Made by a program: the position numbers and the translations under genes | Notes under the pieces: model-generated | The model's database searches: none | Seen by the model: the letters and a program-made list of their open reading frames with translations, nothing else | What the model was told of the DNA's origin: nothing | In this document: piece after piece, positions 33,387 through 41,893 of the stretch | Layout: every line of letters starts with the position of its first letter | Position numbering within the stretch: position 1 is the first letter of the stretch | Origin: Bacteroidia bacterium | Lineage (GTDB): Bacteria; Bacteroidota; Bacteroidia; SpSt-205 | NCBI GenBank assembly: GCA_026003215.1 | Contig: BPGV01000001.1 | Span: 461,570-525,569, forward strand | Length of the DNA stretch: 64,000 nt | Direction: 5' to 3'

Positions 33387-34169
33387 CTATACTAAAGAAA
33401 AGGCATCCGCATCCTGCCAAGCGGGGAAACGCACCCTATACGCTTGTAGCGGAGACAGGGCTATCTCCATCCGAAAAGCCCCCTCAGTCTCCCCAGCAGA
33501 AAGAATTTTTTCTCCCCAAAAACTCCATAAACTACTTCCTCCCACATACATAAGGCCCTTGGCATCCTGTCCTATTCTATTTACGCCCAATACATAGGAA
33601 AGATTTTCTACAGCTCGTGCAGGGAGTAATCTCTCCCAGTGAGTCTGCCGTACAGCAGGCCAGTTCGCTACATATACCAGGAGGTCATACGGATAGTCTG
33701 GCCGCCACCGCGCCCACACCGGGAAACGCAAATCATAGCACACCTGCATCGCTATCCGCCAGCCCTGCCATTCCACTGCTACCTGCCGTGTGCCGGCTGT
33801 GTAGTATGTATCCTCCCCCGCCATGCGGAATAAGTGCCTTTTGTCATACGCTACATAGGACCCGTCGGGAAAAACCGCATAAGCTCGGTTGTAGTAGCGC
33901 CCCTGCGCCTTCACCATAAGGCTGCCTATAAATAACGCCTGCTGCTGCGCGGCCCACCGCTGCATCGCTCTAAGACCCTGCCCCGGCTCTTCTTCGGCTA
34001 TCTCCGTACGCATAGAAAACCCTGTACTCCACATCTCGGGCAATACCCACACGTCCGCCGGCAAGGCGTGCGAAAGCAACTTCTCTACCCGCGCCACATT
34101 CGCCGCAGGGTCCTCCCACGCAATGTCCATCTGTATCCAGCCTACCCGCAGCACCGAAGCCTCTGCCAT
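33387..34169 (-). CDS. Omega-amidase-like carbon-nitrogen hydrolase (YafV type)
   Basis: A 260-residue cytoplasmic nitrilase-superfamily amidase. The triad is visible: Glu 45 (WVLPEMWSTGF), Lys 110 (AYDKRHLF) and Cys 144 (MQVCYDLRFPVWARW). The YDLRFPVW segment and GLRAMQRWAAQQ are characteristic of YafV/omega-amidases, which deaminate 2-oxoglutaramate or 2-oxosuccinamate. I chose ATG 34169 because it lies 5 bases after TATCTTTG and gives a family-like N-terminus; longer versions run into the divergent TetR gene. Confidence 0.82.
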   Translation of the reverse strand: MAEASVLRVGWIQMDIAWEDPAANVARVEKLLSHALPADVWVLPEMWSTGFSMRTEIAEEEPGQGLRAMQRWAAQQQALFIGSLMVKAQGRYYNRAYAVFPDGSYVAYDKRHLFRMAGEDTYYTAGTRQVAVEWQGWRIAMQVCYDLRFPVWARWRPDYPYDLLVYVANWPAVRQTHWERLLPARAVENLSYVLGVNRIGQDAKGLMYVGGSSLWSFWGEKILSAGETEGAFRMEIALSPLQAYRVRFPAWQDADAFSLV

Positions 34170-34174
34170 ATTCC

Positions 34175-34182
34175 CAAAGATA
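34175..34182 (-). promoter_or_regulatory. -7 box TATCTTTG for the omega-amidase
   Basis: Exact match on the - strand, 5 bases before ATG 34169. Confidence 0.66.
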
Positions 34183-34236
34183 CCTGAAACCTGGGGAACT
34201 GGGAACTTTTTCGGAGTTTTTTGCGTTTCCCTTTGC

Positions 34237-34860
34237 GTGCAGGAAGTGATAGTCCAAACCGCCCTTCGTCTCTTTTTGCAGCAGGGCCTGCGCACTACTA
34301 CCATGGACCAAATCGCAGACAGCTTAGGTATCTCTAAGAAAACCCTCTACGAGCACTTCCCCTCCAAAGAAGCCCTTATTGAAGGTGCCGCAAATGCCTT
34401 TCTAAATCAGTTAGAAGCTCGCATGCAAGAGCTCCGCCAAGCCCACCAAGGAAATACCCTCCTCACCATGACCGCTATTGCTAATCACGCTTATCATACC
34501 CTCTCCTCGGTCAATCCTATCCTCTTTAACGAGCTACGCCGTCTCTTGGCTCCCCTCCGCTCTACCGTACTCAACCGCATACGCGCTACGATTAGCACCC
34601 ACCTCACCCAATCCTTACAGGAGGGCATCCAACAGGGTATCTTTCGCTCAGACCTCCCCGTGGATATGCTCCCCACCTGGGTAGGATATGCCATCATGCA
34701 TATTGTACTCAACCCGAGCTTCGCTGAGGAAGTGAAACGCTCCATCCCAGACATCTATGCCGAAACCTTTTTGCTCCTTCTCCATGGTTTCTGCACAGAA
34801 AAAGGACACAAACTCTTGGAAACCTACAAAAATCACATAAGAGAAACCTATGCCCGCTAA
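34237..34860 (+). CDS. TetR-family regulator
   Basis: A 207-residue regulator. The N-terminal helix-turn-helix is clear: VIVQTALRLFLQQGLRTTTMDQIADSLGISKKTLYEHFPSKEALIEGA. The C-terminal two thirds is a helical ligand/dimer domain. It overlaps the following tolC-like gene by 11 bases, so it likely controls an efflux operon of which it is part. The start is not certain: GTG 34237 is one base after TCCCTTTG (a poor promoter-box match), and GTG 34246 is the next candidate. Longer ORFs reach into the divergent amidase. Confidence 0.85.
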   Translation: MQEVIVQTALRLFLQQGLRTTTMDQIADSLGISKKTLYEHFPSKEALIEGAANAFLNQLEARMQELRQAHQGNTLLTMTAIANHAYHTLSSVNPILFNELRRLLAPLRSTVLNRIRATISTHLTQSLQEGIQQGIFRSDLPVDMLPTWVGYAIMHIVLNPSFAEEVKRSIPDIYAETFLLLLHGFCTEKGHKLLETYKNHIRETYAR

Positions 34861-36196
34861 ATACCATACGCCCCTTTTACTCTTATTATTGGCAGTAGCG
34901 TGGGCGCAGCCTCCCCAGGCCCTTAGCCTGCGGGACTGCATCCGGTATGCCCTCACACACGCGCCTTCCGTCCAAAACGCCTACTTAGACTATCAGATTG
35001 CTCGGCAAAAAATCGCCGAAGTGCGCGCCGCCGGCCTACCCCAAATCAACGGAAATGCCTCCTTTCGCTATTTCGTAGAGATACCTACTTCCTTGGTGCC
35101 AGGGGAGTTTTTCGGGGCACCGCGGGGCACCTTTATCCCGGTGCGCTTCGGTGTGCCATATAACTTAGAGATTAGCGCCTCCGCTACCCAGCTCCTCTTC
35201 GATGGAACCTACTTTGTGGGGCTCCAAGCCGCAAAAGCCGTCAAAGAACTCACCTATAAATCTTACCAGCGTTCTAAAACGGAAACTATAGCCGCCATAA
35301 GCAAGGCCTACTATACCGCTCTGGTCAGTCAAGAACGGCTGCGCCTCCTCTCGCAAAACATCCAGCAAATAGAAGTACTCCTGCGCCAAGTACAAGGATT
35401 ATACGAAAATGGCTTCGCCGAGAAGCTGGACCTACAACGCATAGAAGTAAGCCTGAACAACCTCCGCACCGAACACAGTAAGGCTGCAGAAATGACCGGT
35501 CTAGCCTACTTAGCCCTCAAACTGCAAATGGGCATGCCTTTGGAAACGGCTATCTCCCTTACGGATACCTTGGCTCCTACCGAACTCTTAGCCCTGCTAC
35601 CCGAGTCGCTGAGCACCTCTACCTTTGAGGTTAGCCAGCGCTGGGAATACCAAATCCTCCTCCAACAGCGCCGCGCCCTGGAACTCAACCTGAAGCGCTA
35701 TCAAGTAAGTTACCTGCCCTCATTGGTGTTTGTAGGCAATGTGGCTACCCAAGCCCAGCGGCGCGAGTTTGATATTTTTGACCCGAAAAAGCGGTGGTTT
35801 CCGATCGCCTTTGTGGGCGTACAGCTGCAAGTGCCGCTATTTGATGGGCTGCGGCGAGCCAGCCAAGTAGCCCAAGCGCGCTTAGAGCTGCAGAAAAATC
35901 AAAATGACCTCTTCCAACTCCGACAAGCCCTCACCTTAGAAGCAGAGACGGCCCGCCGCACCCTCCTCAATAGCCTCCGTAACTTAGAAATCCAGCGGCG
36001 CAACCTGGACTTAGCCCGAGAAGTCGTAGAAACCGCTCAACGCAAGCAAAGCCTCGGCGTGGGCTCTACGATTGAAGTGCTCCAAGCCCAGACCAGCTAC
36101 GAGCAGGCACAAACCCACTATACCACCGCGCTGCTGGAGGCTTATCTCGCTTACATCGACTGGCAAAAAGCTATTGGAACCCTACCAACCGAATAA
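34850..36196 (+). CDS. TolC-family outer-membrane efflux protein
   Basis: A 448-residue outer-membrane factor with a signal peptide ending LLLLLLAVAWAQ and two repeats of the TolC helix-strand-helix pattern. The first begins SLRDCIRYALTHAPSVQNAYLDYQIARQKIAEVRAAGLPQING, a family-like start. The C-terminal repeat contains LRNLEIQRRNLDLAREVVETAQRKQSLGVGSTIEVLQAQTSYEQAQ. Co-transcribed with the TetR gene (overlap 11) and the adaptor lipoprotein (gap 3). No inner-membrane pump is encoded next to it. Confidence 0.85.
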   Translation: MPAKYHTPLLLLLLAVAWAQPPQALSLRDCIRYALTHAPSVQNAYLDYQIARQKIAEVRAAGLPQINGNASFRYFVEIPTSLVPGEFFGAPRGTFIPVRFGVPYNLEISASATQLLFDGTYFVGLQAAKAVKELTYKSYQRSKTETIAAISKAYYTALVSQERLRLLSQNIQQIEVLLRQVQGLYENGFAEKLDLQRIEVSLNNLRTEHSKAAEMTGLAYLALKLQMGMPLETAISLTDTLAPTELLALLPESLSTSTFEVSQRWEYQILLQQRRALELNLKRYQVSYLPSLVFVGNVATQAQRREFDIFDPKKRWFPIAFVGVQLQVPLFDGLRRASQVAQARLELQKNQNDLFQLRQALTLEAETARRTLLNSLRNLEIQRRNLDLAREVVETAQRKQSLGVGSTIEVLQAQTSYEQAQTHYTTALLEAYLAYIDWQKAIGTLPTE

Positions 36197-36199
36197 CCT

Positions 36200-37357
36200 A
36201 TGACACGCGCACATACGCTCAGCCTTCTGGCTGTACTTCTCTTCTGGGGCTGCCACTCCCAATCTAAACCCGGCCAGCTTTCTGTAGAAGAGAAAAAGAA
36301 AAAAGTAGAAGAGCTCCGCAAAGAAATCTTTCGCCTTCAACAAGAGATAGCGGAGTTAGAGAAAGCTATTCAGGCGGAAGACAGCACTTATGCCCGCAAA
36401 AAAGCCATTCCAGTCGGCTTTACGGTCGTACAACCGCGCTATTTTGCGGCTTTCTTGCAGTTTCAGGGGAACGTAGATAATCGCCAGGTAGTCACCCTCA
36501 CGGCCAAAGTACCTGCTCCCGTCACACGCATCTATGTACAAGAGGGACAAACCGTGGCTGCTGGCCAGCTCCTCTTAGAACAAGAAGCCGAGGTGCTGCG
36601 CAAAAATATCGCTGAGGTGCGTACCCGCTTAGAGCTGGCTCGTACCCTGTACGAAAAGCAGAAAAAATTGTACGAAGAGGGGATCGGTTCGGAGGTGCAA
36701 TACCTAACCGCCAAAAACAACAAAGAGTCCTTAGAAGCCACACTGGCTACCTTAGAAGAGCAGCTAAGAAACACTCAGATACGGGCACCTTTTGCGGGCA
36801 AGGTAGATGCTGTACAAGTACGAGTAGGTGAGCTTTTGGCGCCGGGGACGCCTGCCCTTCGGCTGGTAAGCCCCGGGCAGTGGGAGGTCAAAGCCGAGAT
36901 CCCCGAATCCTACTTGTACTTGGCCCAGCCGGGCAAGAAAGTAGACATATGGGTGCCGGACTTGAACTTGTCTTTTTCTGCGCCGATAGCGGCCGTAAGC
37001 GAGAACATTAGCCCCCTCAGTCGGACCTTCACGGTGATAGTGCGAGAAATACCCTTGGCTTACCGGACCCAGCTCCGGCCCAATCTGATTGCCTATGTGC
37101 GCCTACCCGAAAGGGAGATCCCGCAAGCTCTGGTGGTGCCGACGGAAGCGGTGCAGTTTCAGGACACGTTAGCGTATGTGTACGTGGCCCAAGGAGGGAT
37201 AGCACGTAGGCGAAAAGTGCGCGTAGTGGCGACGCGAGGGGGAGACGTAGCCATAGAAGGGGTACAAGCCGGAGATACAGTTATCACAACGGGGGCGTCG
37301 CTTCTGGGTGAAGGGCAGGCGATACTTCTTTCGTCAGTAGAGGGGATAGGATTTTGA
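36200..37357 (+). CDS. RND-type periplasmic adaptor (membrane-fusion lipoprotein)
   Basis: A 385-residue membrane-fusion protein with lipobox LFWGC (Cys 18). A short coiled coil (residues about 25-70, EEKKKKVEELRKEIFRLQQEIAELEK) precedes the lipoyl/barrel-sandwich part with VTRIYVQEGQTVAAGQLLLEQEAEVL and a coiled-coil hairpin. The beta-barrel region ends with a RND-adaptor-like C-terminal domain (ALVVPTEAVQFQDTLAYVYVAQGG and ITTGASLLGEGQ). It is the last gene of the TetR-TolC-adaptor unit; a GC-rich hairpin follows immediately. No pump gene is adjacent. Confidence 0.85.
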   Translation: MTRAHTLSLLAVLLFWGCHSQSKPGQLSVEEKKKKVEELRKEIFRLQQEIAELEKAIQAEDSTYARKKAIPVGFTVVQPRYFAAFLQFQGNVDNRQVVTLTAKVPAPVTRIYVQEGQTVAAGQLLLEQEAEVLRKNIAEVRTRLELARTLYEKQKKLYEEGIGSEVQYLTAKNNKESLEATLATLEEQLRNTQIRAPFAGKVDAVQVRVGELLAPGTPALRLVSPGQWEVKAEIPESYLYLAQPGKKVDIWVPDLNLSFSAPIAAVSENISPLSRTFTVIVREIPLAYRTQLRPNLIAYVRLPEREIPQALVVPTEAVQFQDTLAYVYVAQGGIARRRKVRVVATRGGDVAIEGVQAGDTVITTGASLLGEGQAILLSSVEGIGF

Positions 37358-37360
37358 GGG

Positions 37361-37398
37361 GGCGGGGGGGCGGCGCCACAGGCGCCGCCCCCCCCGCC
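37361..37398. terminator. GC-rich hairpin between convergent genes
   Basis: An almost perfect inverted repeat of 17-18 bases per arm (left arm about 37361-37377, loop ACA 37378-37380, right arm 37381-37398) with one extra C in the right arm. It starts 3 bases after the adaptor stop and ends at the stop of the convergent acylase gene. Its symmetry suits termination from both sides, although there is no T-run. Confidence 0.6.
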
Positions 37399-39841
37399 CT
37401 ACCGCACCCCTAAGCTCCGGCGTATCACCTTCTCCGAGGGTAAAGCCTCCACCGACCGAACAAAATTATGCTTGAATAGCCGCCCTTCTGCCCAAGAGGA
37501 AATAAACTCCGCATAGTGAAAGCTCCCCGGATTACCTGACTGCCCCCCAGGGTAGACGCCGTAGCCTTGCACAGGCGGCTTGAGGTCCACTACCATCCGC
37601 CATGACGGCCCCGCCACCGAACCAATCGCATTCACGCACTGGCCATCGCCATCCGTACGCAGGGTATCGCTACTAAAACCCGGTAGCCGCGCCAAGTGCC
37701 GCACCTGCGTGGCCCGATACCGCCACCAAATGAGGGTATCCCCTGCCTGTTCCGCCCACGCTTCCACTGCAGCCCACCCCTCTCGGATAAGATTCGGAAG
37801 CGCTTCTGGGCCAAGCCACCTCGGATGCGGTGAGGGACGCCCCACTCGGCGCGCAGAGTCTACCTCCAAAAGCACTTTGAGCGTAATCTCCCACTCTGGC
37901 GTGCGCACCCGCAAAAGCCGCCATAGCCGATTATGCACCGCCACCCACCACCGCTTGAAAAGCGTAGGCGCCCGGCTGTGCGCCACAAACCGATAATCCC
38001 ACCGCCGTAAAGTATCCAGCCACCGCGACCGAACCCCCTCCATATGAGATAAAAACAACGGCAAAGCTCGTTTCGCTAAATAGCTCTCCACATCCAGCTG
38101 GAGGAGCCGAAAAGAATCTACGGTAATCCTTTGCATCGCCCGCAGCCGTTCTTCTATCCGGGCGGCGCGGTCAGGGAGCGCAAAGTACCAGCCTAAATAA
38201 TACGGATATTCTTTGCCCGCGGGATAAGAGTTTGCCGAGCGCACGAAGCCCTCGGGCGGGTCTATGACGTGCGGGTTTTCTTCCAAGGAGAGCCAATCCC
38301 GCCAGTGGTGCTCAGGTCGCTCAGCATCCAAGACAAACTTCCCTTGCTCCTCCCAACGGAGCGGATAAAATCCCCGCGCCCACAGCGCAATATGCCCTGT
38401 AGTATCTGCATAGGCGAAATTTTGGGCTGGACTGCCAAAGAAACTGAGTGCTTTTTTAAAGTCTTCCAAGTTTTTGGCGCGATTTAGATGGTAGAAGCAC
38501 CGAGCCTCGTTAGATGGCTCATAGCTTAGCCAGCGGAGAGCGCAATCTATGGGGGCCTGGCGGGCCTTGCCTTGGAGCGGATGCGGGAGGCGGTCGCGGC
38601 TGCGATGCACCACCGGCCCCCACGGTGAATACCACACCGTATCTACGCGTAGCCTTTGCGTGCCCCAGGCCGTACGCACCCATAAGCTCTCTGGACGCGG
38701 ATGAAGGGCCACTACCTGGCCGTTGTAGTAAAAAGAGGTGTGCGTGCTATCGGCGTAACGCAGATGGTAAAAGTCCATCGCATCGGGCCCTACGTTTGTT
38801 ACACTCCAAGCCACAGCCTCGTTGTAGCCAATAATGACGCCGGGGGCTCCCAAGAGGGTTACGCCATAGACATTTACGCCAGGAGCCACCAGGTGCATTT
38901 CCAGCCAGATAGAAGGGAGGTTTAAGGAAAGGTGGGGATCACCCGCCAGCAGCGGATAGCCCGAAGCGGTTTTTTTTGCCGCTCACAGCCCAGTTGTTAC
39001 TGCCGAGCCAGTAAGGGTCTTCTTCCTGGGCTTGGACTAAGGTGTCCTCGGCATACGCAGTACTATGCAAAGCCTGAGGCTGTGGTGGAACCTCATGACG
39101 AGGCTCTACCTGCCCAGAGAGAATAGTCGTATGCCCAAAGGGCGCATGATTGGGAAAAAGCGTATCTATGGCGCCTTTTCCGATTTGGGAGAGTAGACGG
39201 GTTAGATACTTATCTTGGCTCTTGACCGTAAGGTCGTAGGCCATATATTTGACGAGGTAAGCCGAACGCAGCGGCGACCACGGCTCAGGCGCATAGTCTA
39301 AAAGCTTGTACTCAAAAGGATAGTCTCGGGACCGCAGCTGAGAAAGATAAGCGTTTACGCCTTCGGTGAAGGCTTCTACTATCATGCGGGTGATAGAGTC
39401 CTGCATCATCGTGGCGAGGGCTCTTTCAGCGGCGTAGGGCAGACCCAGCCGGCGCATGGCTCGGTCATTTTCTAAGAGGGCTTCGCCTAAGATGCGGCTC
39501 AGGCGCCCAGCCGCAGCGTCACTTTGCACTTCCATCTGCCAGAGACGCAGGTAGGCTTGGATATAGCCTTGCACCCGGTACAGGTCGGCTTCGTTCCGAG
39601 CGAAGATATGTGGCACCCACCGTTCATCCCAGAGGACCCACACCGAGTCCTGTAGCGTGGGAATGTGCAGTTCGACAGGCGGTTTGAGGTCGGGCGGTTC
39701 CGCATTGCGCCAAAAGCCTTCCACTGGGGAAAAGAACTTCCCTAAGGGCGGGAGCTTTCCCCACCGGCGACCTAAGCCCACTTCAATGAGAAGGGTCAGA
39801 AAGACAAAAAGACCCAACCGAAGCCAAGCGCGCGTTTTCAT
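37399..39841 (-). pseudogene. Penicillin-acylase-family Ntn hydrolase, frameshifted
   Basis: About 813 residues if one base is removed. The first frame (39841 to 38939) gives a signal/anchor, the alpha-chain region (WVPHIFARNEADLYRVQGYIQAYLRLWQME) and the autoprocessing site GSNNWAVSG, where Ser 281 is the expected N-terminal nucleophile of the beta chain. At 38970-38977 eight T on the + strand break the frame. With seven, the protein reads GKKTASGYPLLAGDPHLSLNLPS and joins the second frame (MHLVAPGVNVYGVTLLGAPGVIIGYNEAVAWSVTNVG ...) to the stop at 37399. All expected domains are present on both sides, so the break is either a sequencing error or recent. Such enzymes cleave amide bonds, for example N-acyl-homoserine lactones or beta-lactams; the substrate is unknown. 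The ATG follows the nuoN stop directly. Confidence 0.85.
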
Positions 39842-41254
39842 CTAAGGCCTCGGTAAGAAAAACCCTGCAAGTCCATACAAGTAATCCATGGCCCCCCACA
39901 AAAGAAGCGGCAAGACCCCCACCCCCAGGAGGAGAATAGCCCCTAAGGCCAAGGCTGGACGAAAGACTGGCGGGGCTTCACCGGGCTGGTAAAGCCAACT
40001 GATGGGTCGCCAATAGGCATAATACCCTATCAGGGCTCCAATGAGAGCCAAAATAGCTGGGAGACCATAGCCTGCCCGAAAAGCCGCAACAAATACGCTA
40101 TATTTCGCAAAGAAGCCCACAAGCGGGGGTAGCCCCGAAAGAGAGCCCAAAGCCAGAGCCAACGCCAATCCATAGCCCGGCCGGGCATAGCCTAACCCAC
40201 GTAGGTTTTTATGTTCTACGGGTTCTGCACGCAAAGCGAGGAGTCCAAAGGCTAATACGCTCATGAGGCCATATACGGCAGCATAGGTCCAAGCTTGGAG
40301 GCGTCCTTCGGGGCCACTGACTAAGGCGAGGAGGATATAGCCGCCGTGGGCTACCGAGGAGTACCCCAACATGCGTTGCAGGGAAGGTTGGCGCAGGGCG
40401 AGGAGGTTCCCTACCACACTGGAAGCCGCAGCTATGACGGCCAAGGCATATTGCCATTCCTTCGGCACGGCAATATAGTGCAAGAGTAAGCCCCCCAGAA
40501 AAGCCGCACTTAGCTTACCCAGAGCCACTACTACCCCAGCAGCGGCAGGAGTAGCCCCCCCATACACATCCGGCGCCCACCAGTGAAAGGGAAACACCGA
40601 CAGCTTGAAAAGAAGGCCTATCCCTATCATGCCCATAGCTAACGCAAATAAGGGATGTCCATACCAGGCTTCCCAGCGCATCGGCCAAAGGTGATGGAAA
40701 TACAAGGTGCCCGTCAACCCATAGAGATACGAGACGCCAAAAAGCAAAAAAGCAAAACCTACGGCCCCTAAGAGGAAGTACTTCACTGCGGCCTCAGCTG
40801 CGGGGGTATTCTTCCAAGCAAGGCCGACCAGCACATAAGCCCCCAAAGACACCGTCTCCAAAGCCACTATCGCTAAAAGAAGGTGATTGCCGGCAGGTAG
40901 CACGGTCAAGACTCCTACAAGGAGCAAAAGAAGCGGTAGCGCTTCCCAGCCTTGGTACTCAGGTTGTCGAACAATATACGCCCCCAGGAAAGAAAGCCCT
41001 AAAGCACCCGTAAGGGAAATAGCTGCTGCTAAAAAGCTATACACCCCTCCCCCCCATACTATTCCAAAAAAACTACTCTTAGGAATCGGATAGGCCCACG
41101 CCAAATAGAGCCCTATCCCCACCCCAACCCATGCAAAAATGGCAGCAATCGTAGAAAGATATCGCCGAAAAGTCCGAAAGGTTCCGCCAAGGAGGGTGAG
41201 TAGGCCGCCAAGCGTAAGCCAGCTTATAAGCCCTAAGCCTAAGTAGCTCTCCAT
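39842..41254 (-). CDS. nuoN: NADH-quinone oxidoreductase subunit N
   Basis: A 470-residue antiporter-like membrane subunit of respiratory complex I with about 14 hydrophobic segments. It contains the Mrp/NuoN core (LLLVGVLTVLPAGNHLLLAIVALETVSLGAYVLVGL), FKLSVFPFHWWAPDVYGGATPAAAGVVVALGKLSAAF with the key Lys, and QRMLGYSSVAHGGYILLAL. It sits alone here; the other nuo genes are not in the window, so it may mark the end of a nuo operon broken by rearrangement or an isolated copy. The penicillin-acylase gene follows without a gap. Confidence 0.92.
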   Translation of the reverse strand: MESYLGLGLISWLTLGGLLTLLGGTFRTFRRYLSTIAAIFAWVGVGIGLYLAWAYPIPKSSFFGIVWGGGVYSFLAAAISLTGALGLSFLGAYIVRQPEYQGWEALPLLLLLVGVLTVLPAGNHLLLAIVALETVSLGAYVLVGLAWKNTPAAEAAVKYFLLGAVGFAFLLFGVSYLYGLTGTLYFHHLWPMRWEAWYGHPLFALAMGMIGIGLLFKLSVFPFHWWAPDVYGGATPAAAGVVVALGKLSAAFLGGLLLHYIAVPKEWQYALAVIAAASSVVGNLLALRQPSLQRMLGYSSVAHGGYILLALVSGPEGRLQAWTYAAVYGLMSVLAFGLLALRAEPVEHKNLRGLGYARPGYGLALALALGSLSGLPPLVGFFAKYSVFVAAFRAGYGLPAILALIGALIGYYAYWRPISWLYQPGEAPPVFRPALALGAILLLGVGVLPLLLWGAMDYLYGLAGFFLPRP

Positions 41255-41259
41255 CGCGG

Positions 41260-41267
41260 CGAAGATA
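41260..41267 (-). promoter_or_regulatory. -7 box TATCTTCG (one mismatch) for nuoN
   Basis: TAnnTTCG, 5 bases before ATG 41254. The same TTCG variant precedes the epimerase gene at 43829. Its presence suggests nuoN is the first gene of this unit rather than the last of a nuo operon. Confidence 0.5.
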
Positions 41268-41318
41268 ACGCATATTCTGCACCCCCTCCTAAACCAATCT
41301 GGATTGAATCTTTATACT

Positions 41319-41326
41319 TACCTTTG
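41319..41326 (+). promoter_or_regulatory. -7 box TACCTTTG for the haem-binding protein
   Basis: Exact match, 3 bases before ATG 41330. The box overlaps an upstream in-frame TTG, which is therefore not the start. Confidence 0.66.
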
Positions 41327-41329
41327 CCT

Positions 41330-41839
41330 ATGCGCCTGAGCATCGGGGTAATCGCTGTAAGCGTAATGCTTTTCCTGGGAGCATTAGTGGGGGTATATGC
41401 CCTTCATCGCGAGAACCAAGCCCTCCACGCCGAAGTAGAACGGCTCTCTCACCTCGTCAGTGAAAGACCCGTAGAACTCTCCACCTTCATGACCACTTAT
41501 GAGCGGTTTCTCACCAAGCTTTCCTTAGCGGGCCAAGCGCAAAACTGGCCTTTGGCCGAGTTTTATCACGAGGAGCTGGAGGAGACCGCCGAGCAGCTCG
41601 AAAAACTCAACCTCACCGACGACGGCATCCCCGTAAGCACTATGATGCGCCCAAACCTTATTGAGCCCTTAGAAGCCGTCAAAAAAGCCATAGAAGAAAA
41701 GAATCCCACAGCCTTTGACCAATCATTCAAAGCTGTAGTGCAAAGCTGTAATAACTGTCATAAGGCAGCGGGCAAACCCTACATCCAGTTTCGTATGCCG
41801 GAAGGCACCCATCCGCCTCAGCAAATATTCACCCCCTAA
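41330..41839 (+). CDS. Membrane-anchored c-type cytochrome-like protein
   Basis: A 169-residue protein with an N-terminal membrane helix (about 4-24), a coiled coil and a single haem c site CNNCH near residue 140, followed by KAAGKPYIQFRMPEG. The helical body resembles small cytochrome-c' or haem-sensor type domains, and one haem per chain is predicted. It would lie in the periplasm anchored by its N-terminus. Partners are not obvious: nuoN is divergent and dnaK is downstream. ATG 41330 was chosen because it is 3 bases after the promoter box. Confidence 0.72.
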   Translation: MRLSIGVIAVSVMLFLGALVGVYALHRENQALHAEVERLSHLVSERPVELSTFMTTYERFLTKLSLAGQAQNWPLAEFYHEELEETAEQLEKLNLTDDGIPVSTMMRPNLIEPLEAVKKAIEEKNPTAFDQSFKAVVQSCNNCHKAAGKPYIQFRMPEGTHPPQQIFTP

Positions 41840-41842
41840 GCT

Positions 41843-41857
41843 CTGACAAAGTGTCAG
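41843..41857. promoter_or_regulatory. Perfect inverted repeat upstream of dnaK (possible operator)
   Basis: CTGACA-AAG-TGTCAG: two 6-base arms with a 3-base spacer, 36 bases before the dnaK ATG and just after the upstream stop codon. It is not the CIRCE sequence. The position suits a repressor or alternative factor controlling the heat-shock gene; this is inference. Confidence 0.45.
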
Positions 41858-41893
41858 CTTTTCCGGTGGTATAAGGTTTGCTTTCTTTCCCCC

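Noticed and set aside
34123-34236. Longer TetR protein starting at 34123
   Set aside because: The added residues overlap the divergent amidase gene and its promoter and do not look like a TetR N-terminus.
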